A stretch of 37,621 nucleotides of DNA. It comes from Actinomycetota bacterium. GTDB taxonomy: Bacteria > Actinomycetota > Thermoleophilia > Solirubrobacterales > Solirubrobacteraceae. The notes beneath the pieces are model-generated. The model ran no database searches. It had not been told where the DNA came from and saw only the letters and a list, made by a program, of their open reading frames with translations. This document shows, piece after piece, positions 16,687-25,161 of the stretch. Location of the stretch: contig WLNJ01000015.1 of NCBI GenBank assembly GCA_009699865.1, positions 1-37,621 of the forward strand, read 5' to 3'. Each line of letters starts with the position of its first letter. Position 1 is the first letter of the stretch. The position numbers and the translations under genes were made by a program.

Positions 16687-16715
16687 AGATTACCCTTGAC
16701 GGAGGGTGGTTTGAA
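16687..16715 (-). promoter_or_regulatory. Promoter of the plsC-like gene, probably leaderless
   Basis: On the minus strand TTCAAA (16715-16710) and TAATCT (16692-16687) are 17 bases apart. The -10 box ends six bases before the ATG, so RNA should begin at the start codon. Confidence 0.55.
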
Positions 16716-16724
16716 GCCTGAGAT

Positions 16725-18200
16725 TCAAGAAGTCCCGAGCCGCGCGCTGGCTAGGGCCTGGTGCCAGCCGGCTGTGAGCTCGCGGCGTTGGTCCGTGCTG
16801 ATGCGTGGCTCGTGAGTGATTCGTACGCGTCGCCCTTGGCTTGCATCGTTCAGCGTCAATGCGCCAACGCCGATACCGGCAGCCAGTGCTGCGCCGAGCG
16901 CTGTGGTCTCTGACACCTCTGGGACCGTCACCGGGACACCAAGTAAATCGGCTTGAAATGCCATCAGCCAGTCGTTGTCTGTGGCGCCACCATCAGCTCG
17001 CAGTTCAGTCAATTCGTGGCCTGCAGAACCCGCCAATGCGGCTACTGCGTCGGCAACTTGGAATGCGATCCCTTCAAGTGTTGCTCGGACCAAATGGGCC
17101 TTGGTAGTGCCGCGCGTTAGCCCAGTGATTGTTCCTCTTGCATTGGGGTCCCACCAGGGTGAACCAAGGCCGGTTAGGGCTGGGACGAAGTGCACTCCGT
17201 CGGTTGAGTCAACGGACTTTGCGAGGGCTTCGGTTTCCGCGGCAGAGCTGATCAGCCCCAGGCCGTCCCTGAGCCATTGGACTGCTGATCCGGCGACGAA
17301 GATGCTGCCCTCAAGGGCGTAGTCGAGGCGATCACCAATGCCCCAGGCAACCGTGGACAGCAGTCCGTCTACTGGGGCGGGCGCGGTCCGGCCCGCGTTC
17401 ATCAGGATGAAAGATCCGGTTCCATAAGTGGCTTTCGTTTCCCCTGGTGTGAAGCACGCTTGACCAAAGAGGGCTGCTTGCTGGTCGGCGAGCACTCCGG
17501 CCACAGGTGCTGTGTGGGAGCCGAGCAAGCCTGGCTTTACGTCCCCAATCACACCCACGCTCGGGACAACCTTGGGCAGCATTGCCGCGGGTATGCCAAA
17601 CAGGTCGAGGAGCTCCTCATCCCACTGGCCCGTGCGAATGTCGTACAGGAGTGTGCGTGAGGCGTTAGATGGGTCAGTTGCGTGCTCGCCAGTGAGGTTC
17701 CAGATCAGCCATGTGTCGATCGTGCCCGCGATGGCGGTTCCTGCTTCTGCCTTCTCGCGGAGACCTTCAATGTTGGCGAGCATCCATTCCAACTTGGTTG
17801 CTGTGAAGTACGAGTCCAAGACTAGGCCAGTCCGTTCGCGGATCAGTGGCTCTCGTCCTTCAGCTTTGAGTTGGTCGCAACGCTGGGCGGTGCGCCGGTC
17901 TTGCCAGACAATCGCTGGGGCAAGTGGCTCGCCCGTGGTTGGATCCCACACAACGGTTGTCTCGCGCTGGTTGGTTATTCCAACTGCGGTGAGGCCGCCC
18001 ACTGGAACCGCAGCGTCGGTGAGCGCCTCATTGGCAACCGCAAGGGTTACTTGGAGGATTTCGGCCGCATCGTGTTCAACCCAACCGGGCTTGGGGAAGC
18101 TCTGGCTGAACTCCCTGTAAGCACGCCCGAGGACTTCACCATCAAGTCCGAAGACAAGACAGGTCGAGCCGGTTGTGCCTTGATCGATTCCCAGCAGCAA
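16725..18200 (-). CDS. glpK: Glycerol kinase
   Basis: A FGGY-family kinase of 491 residues that phosphorylates glycerol to sn-glycerol 3-phosphate with ATP. Visible motifs are LLGIDQGTTGST at the N-terminus (phosphate-binding loop), NQRETTVVWD (substrate Arg and Glu), VLADQQAALFGQ (substrate Asp), GTGSFIL, and the adenine-site block ADGGATDNDWLMAFQADLLG. The start is placed at TTG 18200: upstream in-frame codons offer no good start before 18320, and that longer version would overlap the divergent biotin-carrier gene. The neighbouring out-of-frame ATG does not give this protein. TAGGCT lies ten bases before the TTG. The next gene on this strand is plsC-like. Confidence 0.93.
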   Translation of the reverse strand: MLLGIDQGTTGSTCLVFGLDGEVLGRAYREFSQSFPKPGWVEHDAAEILQVTLAVANEALTDAAVPVGGLTAVGITNQRETTVVWDPTTGEPLAPAIVWQDRRTAQRCDQLKAEGREPLIRERTGLVLDSYFTATKLEWMLANIEGLREKAEAGTAIAGTIDTWLIWNLTGEHATDPSNASRTLLYDIRTGQWDEELLDLFGIPAAMLPKVVPSVGVIGDVKPGLLGSHTAPVAGVLADQQAALFGQACFTPGETKATYGTGSFILMNAGRTAPAPVDGLLSTVAWGIGDRLDYALEGSIFVAGSAVQWLRDGLGLISSAAETEALAKSVDSTDGVHFVPALTGLGSPWWDPNARGTITGLTRGTTKAHLVRATLEGIAFQVADAVAALAGSAGHELTELRADGGATDNDWLMAFQADLLGVPVTVPEVSETTALGAALAAGIGVGALTLNDASQGRRVRITHEPRISTDQRRELTAGWHQALASARLGTS

Positions 18201-18299
18201 AGTGCATTGGAGCCTACCGCCGCCGCGCCGGGCGCTACCTTCGCGAACAGGACAGGGGAGTGATCTTGCTTCTCTAAAACACTTAATCGGGAGGACACT

Positions 18300-18512
18300 G
18301 TGTCTGACGTAGAGGCCCACATCACCGGAACTGTCTGGAAGATCGAGGTCAAGGTTGGCGACACGGTCGAAGAAGGCGACACAGTCGTGATTCTTGAATC
18401 CATGAAGATGGAAATGCCCGTTGAAGCAGAGGACGGCGGCACTGTCGCTGAAGTGCGCTGCGCCGAGGGCCAGTCGGTCTCTGAGGGCGAAATCCTTGTA
18501 GTGCTGGACTGA
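18300..18512 (+). CDS. Free-standing biotin carboxyl carrier protein
   Basis: A 70-residue single-domain biotinyl/lipoyl carrier. The modification motif ESMKMEMP places the biotinyl Lys at K36, with flanking turns KVGDTVEEGDTVVILE and GQSVSEGEILVVLD, and Met on both sides of the Lys as in biotin (not lipoate) domains. It would carry carboxybiotin between a biotin carboxylase and a carboxyltransferase; neither is adjacent, although a carboxyltransferase gene lies at 1-473. The GTG start has GGGAGG five bases upstream. The next gene, a crotonase, begins two bases after its stop. The small separate carrier contrasts with the alpha-subunit-fused domain common in actinobacteria. Confidence 0.92.
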   Translation: MSDVEAHITGTVWKIEVKVGDTVEEGDTVVILESMKMEMPVEAEDGGTVAEVRCAEGQSVSEGEILVVLD

Positions 18513-18514
18513 TC

Positions 18515-19297
18515 TTGGCTGGCCAGGTAACCCGCGAAGACCTCGATCATGGGGTTGTAAGGCTGACGATCAGCAATCCGGGCAAGCGCAATGCGCTTGA
18601 TCATCCAATCCTTGACTCGCTTGCCAATGACCTTGTAGATATTGATGCGCGCTGCTTGATCCTCACTGGGGAGGGTCCGATCTTCTCCGCTGGCTATGAC
18701 ATTGGTGACATTCCCGAGGCTGTCTTTGCTGAGGAAGCCGAGAAGCTGATTGCCCATCCGTTCGCGTCAGCATTGGAAGGCCTTGACCGTTGTGAGATTC
18801 CAATTGTCGCTGCGATCAGTGGCCATGCGATAGGTGGCGGGTTGGAGATTGCTCTCGCGTGTGATCTGAGAATTGCGGAACCAAGTGCCAAGTTCGGGAT
18901 GCCCCCAGCCAAGCTTGGTCTTGTCTATTCCCACACTGGGCTGCGACGCTTCATTGACGCTGTCGGCGTGCCGAGGACTAGGGAGCTGTTCCTCCTAGGT
19001 CGCAGGATTGACGCCCAGACAGCACTTCACTGGGGCTTGATCAATGAGATCTGCCCTGAGGGAACTGTTGCCGACCAGGCTTATGCGATGGCCGTTGAGT
19101 TGGCCAACAATGCACCACTCTCCATTAGTGGCAACAAGCGGATTCTGCGTGAGCTTGAGTCAGCTGCTGGCGAATTGGACCCCAAGGTTGAAGAGGAACT
19201 CCTTGCTCTCAGGCGAGCATGTTTCTCATCTGGTGACTTCCGTGAGGGTGTTGCAGCCTTCGCTGAACGCCGTGATGCTCGTTTTATGGGCAATTGA
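18515..19297 (+). CDS. Enoyl-CoA hydratase/isomerase family protein
   Basis: A 260-residue crotonase-fold protein. The oxyanion-hole segment is IFSAGYDIGD (56-65) and the second is GHAIGGGLEIALACD, which keeps the first hydratase Glu (E111). The second catalytic Glu of rat crotonase is replaced: the segment reads KFGMPPAKLGL, with Pro at 131. So the reaction may not be simple hydration; isomerase, decarboxylase or hydrolase members of the fold use other residues. The TTG start is two bases after the biotin-carrier stop, so the two form a tight operon. That pairing hints at a carboxylated or decarboxylated acyl-CoA substrate, but only as inference. Confidence 0.86.
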   Translation: MAGQVTREDLDHGVVRLTISNPGKRNALDHPILDSLANDLVDIDARCLILTGEGPIFSAGYDIGDIPEAVFAEEAEKLIAHPFASALEGLDRCEIPIVAAISGHAIGGGLEIALACDLRIAEPSAKFGMPPAKLGLVYSHTGLRRFIDAVGVPRTRELFLLGRRIDAQTALHWGLINEICPEGTVADQAYAMAVELANNAPLSISGNKRILRELESAAGELDPKVEEELLALRRACFSSGDFREGVAAFAERRDARFMGN

Positions 19298-19314
19298 ACT
19301 GATTCCCTGCGTTC

Positions 19315-19332
19315 ATGGGCCGTAAAGGCCAT
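19315..19332 (+). terminator. Weak hairpin after the carrier/crotonase operon
   Basis: ATGGGCC, loop GTAAA and GGCCAT form a short stem with one bulged G, 18 bases after the stop codon. No T-run follows, so termination is uncertain. Confidence 0.3.
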
Positions 19333-19369
19333 CAGTGCTGCATCTTCCACAACTGGCCCACCAGCCCGG

Positions 19370-19375
19370 TAGCCT
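19370..19375 (+). promoter_or_regulatory. -10 box upstream of the CHAP hydrolase gene
   Basis: TAGCCT has the TAnnnT form found close before many starts in this window. RNA would begin near 19383, at GTT ATC GCT in frame with the gene, rather than at the annotated GTG 45 bases further on. Confidence 0.4.
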
Positions 19376-19427
19376 TTAGACCGTTATCGCTGTAAAGACG
19401 ACACTTTCAAGGTTCGCGGGGCTGCTA

Positions 19428-20240
19428 GTGGCAGCCTTGGTAGCCACAGCCAGCTTGGCCGTGCCCGCGGGCGCAGCCCAGCATCGCCTTGCGATTGAGC
19501 CTTCCAGTCCTGGCTTCCTGCAAGGTAGCCAGACCTCATTCCATATTCCCCGTGTTGCCCACAAGACAGACGATGGTGGGACCAGCCCGGGAGACGTTCC
19601 ACCCGTAGTGACTGGTGTTGGCGCCGACCTCTTGGTTGGGCCACCAGTGACCAGCGCAATGCTGCTCGTCCAGTTCGCCGCAAGGTCACCGCTTCAAACT
19701 GAGCGCCTGCTCGGACAGATCCCGATTGCGACAACGGCCGCTAATAGTCTCGCTGCGCTCCGCGCGAACGTCCTCCGCATCGCCAACGCATACATGGGCG
19801 CTCCCACACTTGAGGACAAGCACAGCAGTAACCGCAGCAAGCTGATCTGCGCTCTTGGCACGACTGAGAGTTGCAAGCAGCGTTGGGCTTGGTGCGCAAT
19901 CTTTGCCAGCTCAATGTGGCGCATGGCAGGTGTGCGAGCAATGCCTCTTACACCCCCTGTCGCAGGCATTGTTGCTTGGGCCAAAGCCCACCACCGTTGG
20001 CGCGACATTGGCACCACCGCCTATAAGAACTTCACCCCAGCCGCAGGCGACATTGTCGCTTATGGCTGTAACCGTAAGCGTGACTTCTGTGACCACACCG
20101 GTCTCGTAGTCAGGTCTGATGCAAAGAACGTCCGCACAGTTGAGGGCAATACCTCAACACCAATCCCAGGCCGCGACGGCGTAGCAACCAAGCTGCGCCC
20201 ACGTCACCTGTGGATCAGCGGTTACGTCAGCCTCGCCTGA
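19428..20240 (+). CDS. Secreted CHAP-domain peptidoglycan hydrolase-like protein
   Basis: At least 270 residues, with a C-terminal CHAP (NlpC/P60-like) domain of cell-wall amidohydrolases or endopeptidases. The catalytic Cys is in WAWCAIFASSMWRMAG (C156), the His in DHTGLVV (H223), and the polar residue in TVEGNTS (E239/N241). The segment FTPAAGDIVAYG is typical of the fold. Four extra Cys (141, 149, 214, 221) could form disulfides. GTG 19428 is the first standard start, but the frame is open back to 19380. The upstream residues VKTTLSRFAGLLVAAL supply the missing charged n-region and first half of the signal peptide, so translation probably begins near 19383-19392 at a non-standard codon. 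The middle region (20-110) is low in recognisable motifs. Confidence 0.78.
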   Translation: MAALVATASLAVPAGAAQHRLAIEPSSPGFLQGSQTSFHIPRVAHKTDDGGTSPGDVPPVVTGVGADLLVGPPVTSAMLLVQFAARSPLQTERLLGQIPIATTAANSLAALRANVLRIANAYMGAPTLEDKHSSNRSKLICALGTTESCKQRWAWCAIFASSMWRMAGVRAMPLTPPVAGIVAWAKAHHRWRDIGTTAYKNFTPAAGDIVAYGCNRKRDFCDHTGLVVRSDAKNVRTVEGNTSTPIPGRDGVATKLRPRHLWISGYVSLA

Positions 20241-20359
20241 GTCCTCTCCCCGCGCCAGCCTCTCCAGCCTGATTTGCATTGGGGAAACGTCCGCTTGCGT
20301 GCGTAGTTTTCATGCCTGCCGCCGTTCGAACCTATGCCGTCTAGAGAGGACCAACCAAC

Positions 20360-21559
20360 ATGCCGTCGCTGATTACCCGTGAGGAAGCACTTCAGCTTGG
20401 AGAGCTTGAGGAGCTTGCCGACGTCGAAGCCCTAATTGAAAGGGCTTGGAAGGCCAGGCTTGAGAACTTCGGTGACTCAACTGACATGTGTTCGTTGGTG
20501 AACGCAAAGTCCGGCGGTTGCGCTGAGGATTGTGGGTTCTGCGCCCAGTCCCGGTATGCGGATGCGGACACACCACTGCACGCGATGATGGAACCGGAGC
20601 AGATCTTGGAGCACGCACGTGCTGCTGAAGCTGCCGGCGCCCACAGGTTCTGCATGGTCACCCAAGGCCAAGGCCTTTCCAAGCGGGACTTCGAGAAGGT
20701 CCTTGAAGGCGCCCGCCTTGTCGCCAGCGAAACAAACCTCAAGCGCTGCGTGTCAATCGGCCACATGTCGCCAACACGGGCAATAGCACTTAAGGAAGCT
20801 GGTATTCAACGCGTTCATCACAACGTTGAAACCGCGGAGAGCTACTACCCAGAGGTGTCATCAACAGTTCGCTACGAAGGCCGTCTGCGCACAATTGATG
20901 CCGTCAAGGAAGCCGGTCTTGAAACCTGTGTTGGGGGCATCCTCAACTTGGGCGAATCAAGGGAGCAGCGGGTTGAAATGGCCTTCCAGCTTGCGGAGAT
21001 CAACCCCACGTCCGTGCCAATCAACTTGCTCAACCCACGGCCTGGAACGAAGTTTGGTGACCGTGACTACATGGAGCCAATCGAAGCTGTCAAGTGGATT
21101 GCCATTTTCCGGTTGATCATGCCCGAGGCGCTCTTCCGCCTTTGTGGTGGTCGCGTTGAGAACATCGCTGACCTTCAGCCACTCGCAGTCAAGGCTGGAA
21201 TCAACGGTGTGATGATGGGGAACTTCCTCACCACCCTTGGCAACACACCAGAGCAGGACAGGGCAATGTTTGAAGACCTTGGCCTCAACGTGGCCCGTCA
21301 GGATGACAACGGTGCCAATCCACGACCTGACAATCGCTCGGGTTGGCTCGACGGCGACACGCCCGATGTGATCGGTGATGTCATCAACGCAGCCGTTCCA
21401 ACTGATGGAACTGAAGCGTTTGAGATCCGTATGTGGGATCCAGCCTCCCAGCTCAAGTTTGAGCGCAAGCGGAAGGTTCCACCACGGCCTGATGGCGCAC
21501 CCAATGCGGGGCAGGGCCGTGACACTCGCGAACGTCAAGCTGCCCACAAGGCTGCCTGA
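20360..21559 (+). CDS. bioB: Biotin synthase
   Basis: A radical SAM enzyme of 399 residues that inserts sulfur into dethiobiotin, the last step of biotin synthesis. The radical [4Fe-4S] cysteines are in GGCAEDCGFCAQSRY (C54, C58, C61). Cys and Arg positions for the second cluster are present in HRFCMVTQG, LKRCVSIG, LETCVGGILNLGE and LFRLCGGRVEN. The protein runs about 55 residues past the E. coli enzyme; the extra tail is hydrophilic and Pro/Arg-rich (KVPPRPDGAPNAGQGRD). AGAGAGGA lies about nine bases before the ATG. It is first in a four-gene biotin operon, eight bases ahead of bioF. Confidence 0.97.
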   Translation: MPSLITREEALQLGELEELADVEALIERAWKARLENFGDSTDMCSLVNAKSGGCAEDCGFCAQSRYADADTPLHAMMEPEQILEHARAAEAAGAHRFCMVTQGQGLSKRDFEKVLEGARLVASETNLKRCVSIGHMSPTRAIALKEAGIQRVHHNVETAESYYPEVSSTVRYEGRLRTIDAVKEAGLETCVGGILNLGESREQRVEMAFQLAEINPTSVPINLLNPRPGTKFGDRDYMEPIEAVKWIAIFRLIMPEALFRLCGGRVENIADLQPLAVKAGINGVMMGNFLTTLGNTPEQDRAMFEDLGLNVARQDDNGANPRPDNRSGWLDGDTPDVIGDVINAAVPTDGTEAFEIRMWDPASQLKFERKRKVPPRPDGAPNAGQGRDTRERQAAHKAA

Positions 21560-21567
21560 GTAGACCG

Positions 21568-22878
21568 ATGAGCCTGCTGTCGGAGCGCCTTGCAGAACTG
21601 CGTGACCGGGGGCTCCACCGGCGCACGCGTTTGATCAGTGGACCACAAGGCCCACGGGTCATTGTGGATGGCCGTCCCGCTTTGCTGCTGTGTTCCAACA
21701 ATTACCTTGGCCTTGCTGACCATCCACGGGTGCGCGAGGCTGCTGCCGACGCAGCAATGCGCTGGGGTGTGGGTGCCGGCGCTTCGCGACTTGTGAGCGG
21801 CACGATGACCGTTCACCGTCGTTTGGAGGATCGCCTGGCTGAGTTTGAGGGCACAGAGTCCGCTCTCCTGTTCGGATCCGGCTACTTGGCCAACACTGGT
21901 GTGATCGCAGCGCTGGCGCAGGCTGGGGGTGTTGTTCTCTCTGATGAGCTCAACCATGCCTCACTGATTGACGGGTGCAAGCTCGCGGGCGCTGAGACCG
22001 TTGTCTACAAGCACGCTGACCTTGACCACCTTGAATGGGCCATGGGGAAGGCTGCTGGCCGCCCTGCCGTAATCGTCACTGACTCAGTTTTCTCAATGGA
22101 CGGGGATGTTGCTCCACTTGAGGGAATTGTTGAGATCGCGCAGAGGCTTGGTGCTCGCACAATCGTTGATGAGGCTCACGCAACTGGTGTCCTCGGGCCC
22201 GGGGGCCGTGGGGCTGTCGCAGCCGCTGGCCTGACCGGAGAAGTTGATGTTGTCGTGGGGACGCTCGGCAAGGCCCTTGGGTCCTATGGCGCTTATGCCG
22301 CCTGCTCGGCAGAAATGTCTGATTGGCTCACCAACCAGGCACGCACACTGATTTTCTCAACGGCTCCCCCACCTCCCGCTATTGCGGCCGCGATGGAAGC
22401 GCTGGCGATCATCGAGGAGGAGCCCAAGCGAGTTGAGCGCCTCACAGCCAACTCCAAGGTGATGCGGGAAGCGCTGCGCTCCGAGGGCTTTGACATTGAG
22501 GACCAGCCAACGCCAATCATTCCGCTCATTGTCGGCTCGGCCGCCAACGCTGTTGACCTCTGTGAGGAAGCTCTGGCGCGGGGCCTGTACGCGCAGGCAA
22601 TCCGGCCGCCTACCGTGCCCGAGGGCACTGCGCGCTTGCGGATCAGCGTGATGGCAACCCATACGGCAGCGGAGCTCAAGGCTGCTGCGGTGACAATCAC
22701 CCGCGCGTGCGAGCACTCTGGTCTTCGTGCAGCGCGCCCAGAGGAACGCGGCCGCGCTGTTCCAGTTGCCGAGAGTCGAGCGCCCGGTGACGATGGTCAG
22801 CCAATCCGGGCTAGTCGCGGTCCGAAACTGTTTGACCTGGAGGTCGAAGCACCATCCGACTTCCGTCGCGCCGCGTGA
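21568..22878 (+). CDS. bioF: 8-amino-7-oxononanoate synthase
   Basis: A PLP enzyme of the alpha-oxoamine synthase family that condenses pimeloyl-ACP or -CoA with alanine. Motifs are CSNNYLGLADHP (42-53), the His of DELNHASLIDG, DEAHATGVLG (201-210) and the PLP lysine in GTLGKALGSYG (K235). The C-terminus extends about 50 residues beyond the usual length, with an Arg/Pro-rich segment (residues about 388-436) that has no obvious domain. It starts eight bases after bioB and its TGA overlaps the GTG of bioD, indicating tight co-translation. Confidence 0.96.
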   Translation: MSLLSERLAELRDRGLHRRTRLISGPQGPRVIVDGRPALLLCSNNYLGLADHPRVREAAADAAMRWGVGAGASRLVSGTMTVHRRLEDRLAEFEGTESALLFGSGYLANTGVIAALAQAGGVVLSDELNHASLIDGCKLAGAETVVYKHADLDHLEWAMGKAAGRPAVIVTDSVFSMDGDVAPLEGIVEIAQRLGARTIVDEAHATGVLGPGGRGAVAAAGLTGEVDVVVGTLGKALGSYGAYAACSAEMSDWLTNQARTLIFSTAPPPPAIAAAMEALAIIEEEPKRVERLTANSKVMREALRSEGFDIEDQPTPIIPLIVGSAANAVDLCEEALARGLYAQAIRPPTVPEGTARLRISVMATHTAAELKAAAVTITRACEHSGLRAARPEERGRAVPVAESRAPGDDGQPIRASRGPKLFDLEVEAPSDFRRAA

Positions 22879-23579
22879 CTTCGCGCGTCCCCGGTCTCTT
22901 CATCACCGGCACCGACACCGGGTCGGGTAAGTCTTATGTGACAGCGGCAATCGCAGCCGCGATGGTCGCCAACAGCATTGACGTGGTGGTGCGCAAGCCC
23001 CTGCTCACCGGGGTGGACGACGGGGCGACGAATGGCCCATGGCTAGACCATGACTTGCTCTCCGTGGCAGTCGGCGGTGCTGAGGCCGCTGAGTCAATCT
23101 CACCTGTGCGCTTTGGCCCAGCCATGTCCCCACACCTAGCGGCCGAGCAAGCGGGCGCTGACATCGATGTGCGGGCGATTGCTCAAGACCTACGTGACCT
23201 CTCCACTCAGCAGGACGGGACCCTCCTGGTTGAGGGCATCGGCGGCTTGCTGGTTCCCATCACTCGGTCTGACTCAGTCGCCGACCTTGCCGTTGCCCTT
23301 GGTTTCCCAATTGTGATTGCTGCCCGACCTGGCCTTGGGACGATCAGCCACTGTCTGCTCACACTTGAAGCCGCCCGCTCGCGAGGACTGGATGTCAGGG
23401 CAGTTGTGTTTGGCCCTTGGCCAGAAGCACCGTCCGCCATTGAGTCCGACAACCTCAAGACGGTTGCCCAGTTGGGCAATGTGACGGTCGCGACGCTCCC
23501 AGCAGTCACCGACATCACCCACGCCGGGTTTGCACAGGCGGGTAACCAGCTTCCGCTTACCGAGATTCTCGCTGGTTGA
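22875..23579 (+). CDS. bioD: Dethiobiotin synthetase
   Basis: A 234-residue ATP-dependent enzyme that closes the ureido ring of biotin from 7,8-diaminononanoate and CO2. The P-loop GTDTGSGKS (12-20) is at the N-terminus. The acidic catalytic segment LLVEGIGGLLVPI matches the family's VEGAGG block, with Ile in place of Ala. RPGLGTISHCLLTLEAAR is the usual dimer-interface helix. The GTG start overlaps the bioF stop (GTGA), so translational coupling is expected. bioA follows after 63 bases. Confidence 0.95.
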   Translation: MTSRVPGLFITGTDTGSGKSYVTAAIAAAMVANSIDVVVRKPLLTGVDDGATNGPWLDHDLLSVAVGGAEAAESISPVRFGPAMSPHLAAEQAGADIDVRAIAQDLRDLSTQQDGTLLVEGIGGLLVPITRSDSVADLAVALGFPIVIAARPGLGTISHCLLTLEAARSRGLDVRAVVFGPWPEAPSAIESDNLKTVAQLGNVTVATLPAVTDITHAGFAQAGNQLPLTEILAG

Positions 23580-23642
23580 CCGCGCAATCAGCGCAAAAAC
23601 ACCTCGCTTCAGCGCACTCCTAGGGATAACGTCGCCAGCGAC

Positions 23643-24962
23643 GTGAATACCGACGAACTCAGAGCCCTTGACCACGCCCACCTGTGGCATCCATTCACCC
23701 AGCAGCAAGGTTGGGAGGGTGACGAGCCGCCGCTTGTCATAGAACGCGGCGACGGTGCTCGCCTCTACGACACAGATGGCAACGCTTACCTCGATGGTGT
23801 GTCGTCGCTCTGGTGCACTGTCCACGGCCATCGCCAACCGGAGATTGACGCTGCTGTGCTCGAACAGCTGGGCCGGGTTGCTCACACCACAATGCTCGGT
23901 CTGTCCCACCCCACAGCGATTGAGCTGGCCGGCAAGCTCGCGCAGATCACCCCCGCTGGGTTGACACGAGTCTTCTACTCAGACAGTGGATCTACAGCAG
24001 TGGAGATCGCCCTCAAGATGGCCTTCCAGTTCCAGGCCCAGAACGGCCACCCTGAGCGCACCAAGTTCGTGAAGATGCGCGAGGCGTACCACGGCGACAC
24101 GATCGGCTCCGTGTCAGTTGGTGGAATGGATCTCTTCCACGCCACCTACCGCCCACTCCTGTTTGAGACCCTCGAAGCCGAGCCTGGTGACATCGCTGAC
24201 CTTGAGCGCGTGGTTGCTGCTGCGCAAGGGGAAGTCGCGGCAGTGATCCTCGAACCCCTCGTTCAGGGCGCCGCTGGAATGCTCTTGCAGCCTGACGGTT
24301 ATCTGAAGGCGGTCCGTGAATTGTGCGACCGCCACGGCGTTCTGCTGATTGCCGATGAGGTGGCCACAGGCTTTGGCCGCACCGGCCGAATGTTTGCCTG
24401 TGAACACGAGGGTGTTAGCCCTGACCTGATGTGCCTGGCAAAGGGCCTCACCGGTGGCTACTTGCCATTGGCAGCAACGATGGCTACGGAGGAGATCTAC
24501 TCAGGCTTTCTGGGTGACCACACTGACTACCGGACCTTCTTCCACGGTCACACCTATACGGGTAACCCACTGGCCTGTGCGGCTGCGCTGGCCAACTTGG
24601 CGATCTTTGAGCGCGAGGGCACCATCACTCGGGTTCAACAGCTGGCCGAGCGGCTGACAGCCCTGCTTGATGACAAAGTCCGCCCTCTGCCCCACGTTGG
24701 TGAGCTTCGCCAGCGCGGACTGATGTGTGGAATCGAAATCGAGGGCTTTGACCCTGCTCGCCGCACCGGCCATCTCGTGACGCTTGCCGCGCGTCTTAGA
24801 GGCGCGATCATCCGCCCACTTGGCGATGTTGTTGTTCTGATGCCGCCGCTTGGCATCACCGACGGCGAACTCGACGAGCTAGTCGCGATAACCGCAATGG
24901 CTATCTCGGATGCGAGCGCTGAGGGCGCGTCGGACAGCCTCCGGGCACGCTTGCTCAATTAG
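23643..24962 (+). CDS. bioA: Adenosylmethionine-8-amino-7-oxononanoate aminotransferase
   Basis: A 439-residue class III aminotransferase that makes 7,8-diaminononanoate using S-adenosylmethionine as amino donor. BioA-specific features include LWHPFTQ (14-20), DGVSSLWCTVHGH (51-63), SDSGSTAVEIALK (113-125), ADEVATGFGRTG (238-249) and the PLP lysine in CLAKGLTGGYLPLAAT (K267). The GTG start lacks a ribosome site; a TAACGT box lies ten bases upstream, so it may have its own near-leaderless transcript besides read-through from bioD. It completes bioB-F-D-A; no bioC, bioH or bioW is present, so pimelate supply is elsewhere. Confidence 0.96.
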   Translation: MNTDELRALDHAHLWHPFTQQQGWEGDEPPLVIERGDGARLYDTDGNAYLDGVSSLWCTVHGHRQPEIDAAVLEQLGRVAHTTMLGLSHPTAIELAGKLAQITPAGLTRVFYSDSGSTAVEIALKMAFQFQAQNGHPERTKFVKMREAYHGDTIGSVSVGGMDLFHATYRPLLFETLEAEPGDIADLERVVAAAQGEVAAVILEPLVQGAAGMLLQPDGYLKAVRELCDRHGVLLIADEVATGFGRTGRMFACEHEGVSPDLMCLAKGLTGGYLPLAATMATEEIYSGFLGDHTDYRTFFHGHTYTGNPLACAAALANLAIFEREGTITRVQQLAERLTALLDDKVRPLPHVGELRQRGLMCGIEIEGFDPARRTGHLVTLAARLRGAIIRPLGDVVVLMPPLGITDGELDELVAITAMAISDASAEGASDSLRARLLN

Positions 24963-25042
24963 TAGTCGGGTACTGGCGCACCGGCCAACTGAGTTGCGTA
25001 GTTTCAACTGGGCCACCGTAATTGGGGCCGGGGAAGAAAAAT

Positions 25043-25089
25043 GGGCCAGCCACCGGAACCGGGGTCTTGGATAGAACGGGGACTGGCCC
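25043..25089. terminator. Large imperfect hairpin between convergent bioA and rubredoxin genes
   Basis: GGGCCAG (25043-25049) pairs with CTGGCCC (25083-25089), and the stem continues inward with mismatches to CCG/CGG. The loop contains a small CCGG/CCGG hairpin. It lies in the 199-base gap between two convergent stop codons and probably ends transcription. No strong T-run follows. The rest of this gap shows no gene. Confidence 0.45.
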
Positions 25090-25161
25090 GATCATTAAAA
25101 CCCGTTTGGTTTGGAAAAGTTGCGGCTCCCCTCGCGGACCTCCTGGCGCGGGGGGAACGCT

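Noticed and set aside
18201-18320. Extended N-terminus of glycerol kinase.
   Set aside because: The added 40 residues are unlike the family and would overlap the divergent biotin carrier start; TTG 18200 gives the normal N-terminus.
18047-18757. Minus-strand open frame of 236 codons across the glycerol kinase start and the biotin carrier gene.
   Set aside because: It is antisense to the carrier and crotonase and overlaps glpK in another frame; both real genes have clear motifs.
20283-20309. GGAAAC-N17-GTT upstream of bioB, resembling an ECF/SigH-type promoter.
   Set aside because: The motif is short and degenerate and only one instance is seen; chance is a sufficient explanation.
20298-25003. 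The ten-base string TGCGTAGTTT both before bioB and after bioA.
   Set aside because: Ten-base matches are expected many times by chance in a window of this size, and the second copy is downstream of the operon.
24963-25161. Possible structured non-coding RNA between bioA and rubredoxin.
   Set aside because: The hairpin at 25043-25089 is imperfect, no known RNA family motif is recognisable, and convergent stops make a terminator the simpler reading.
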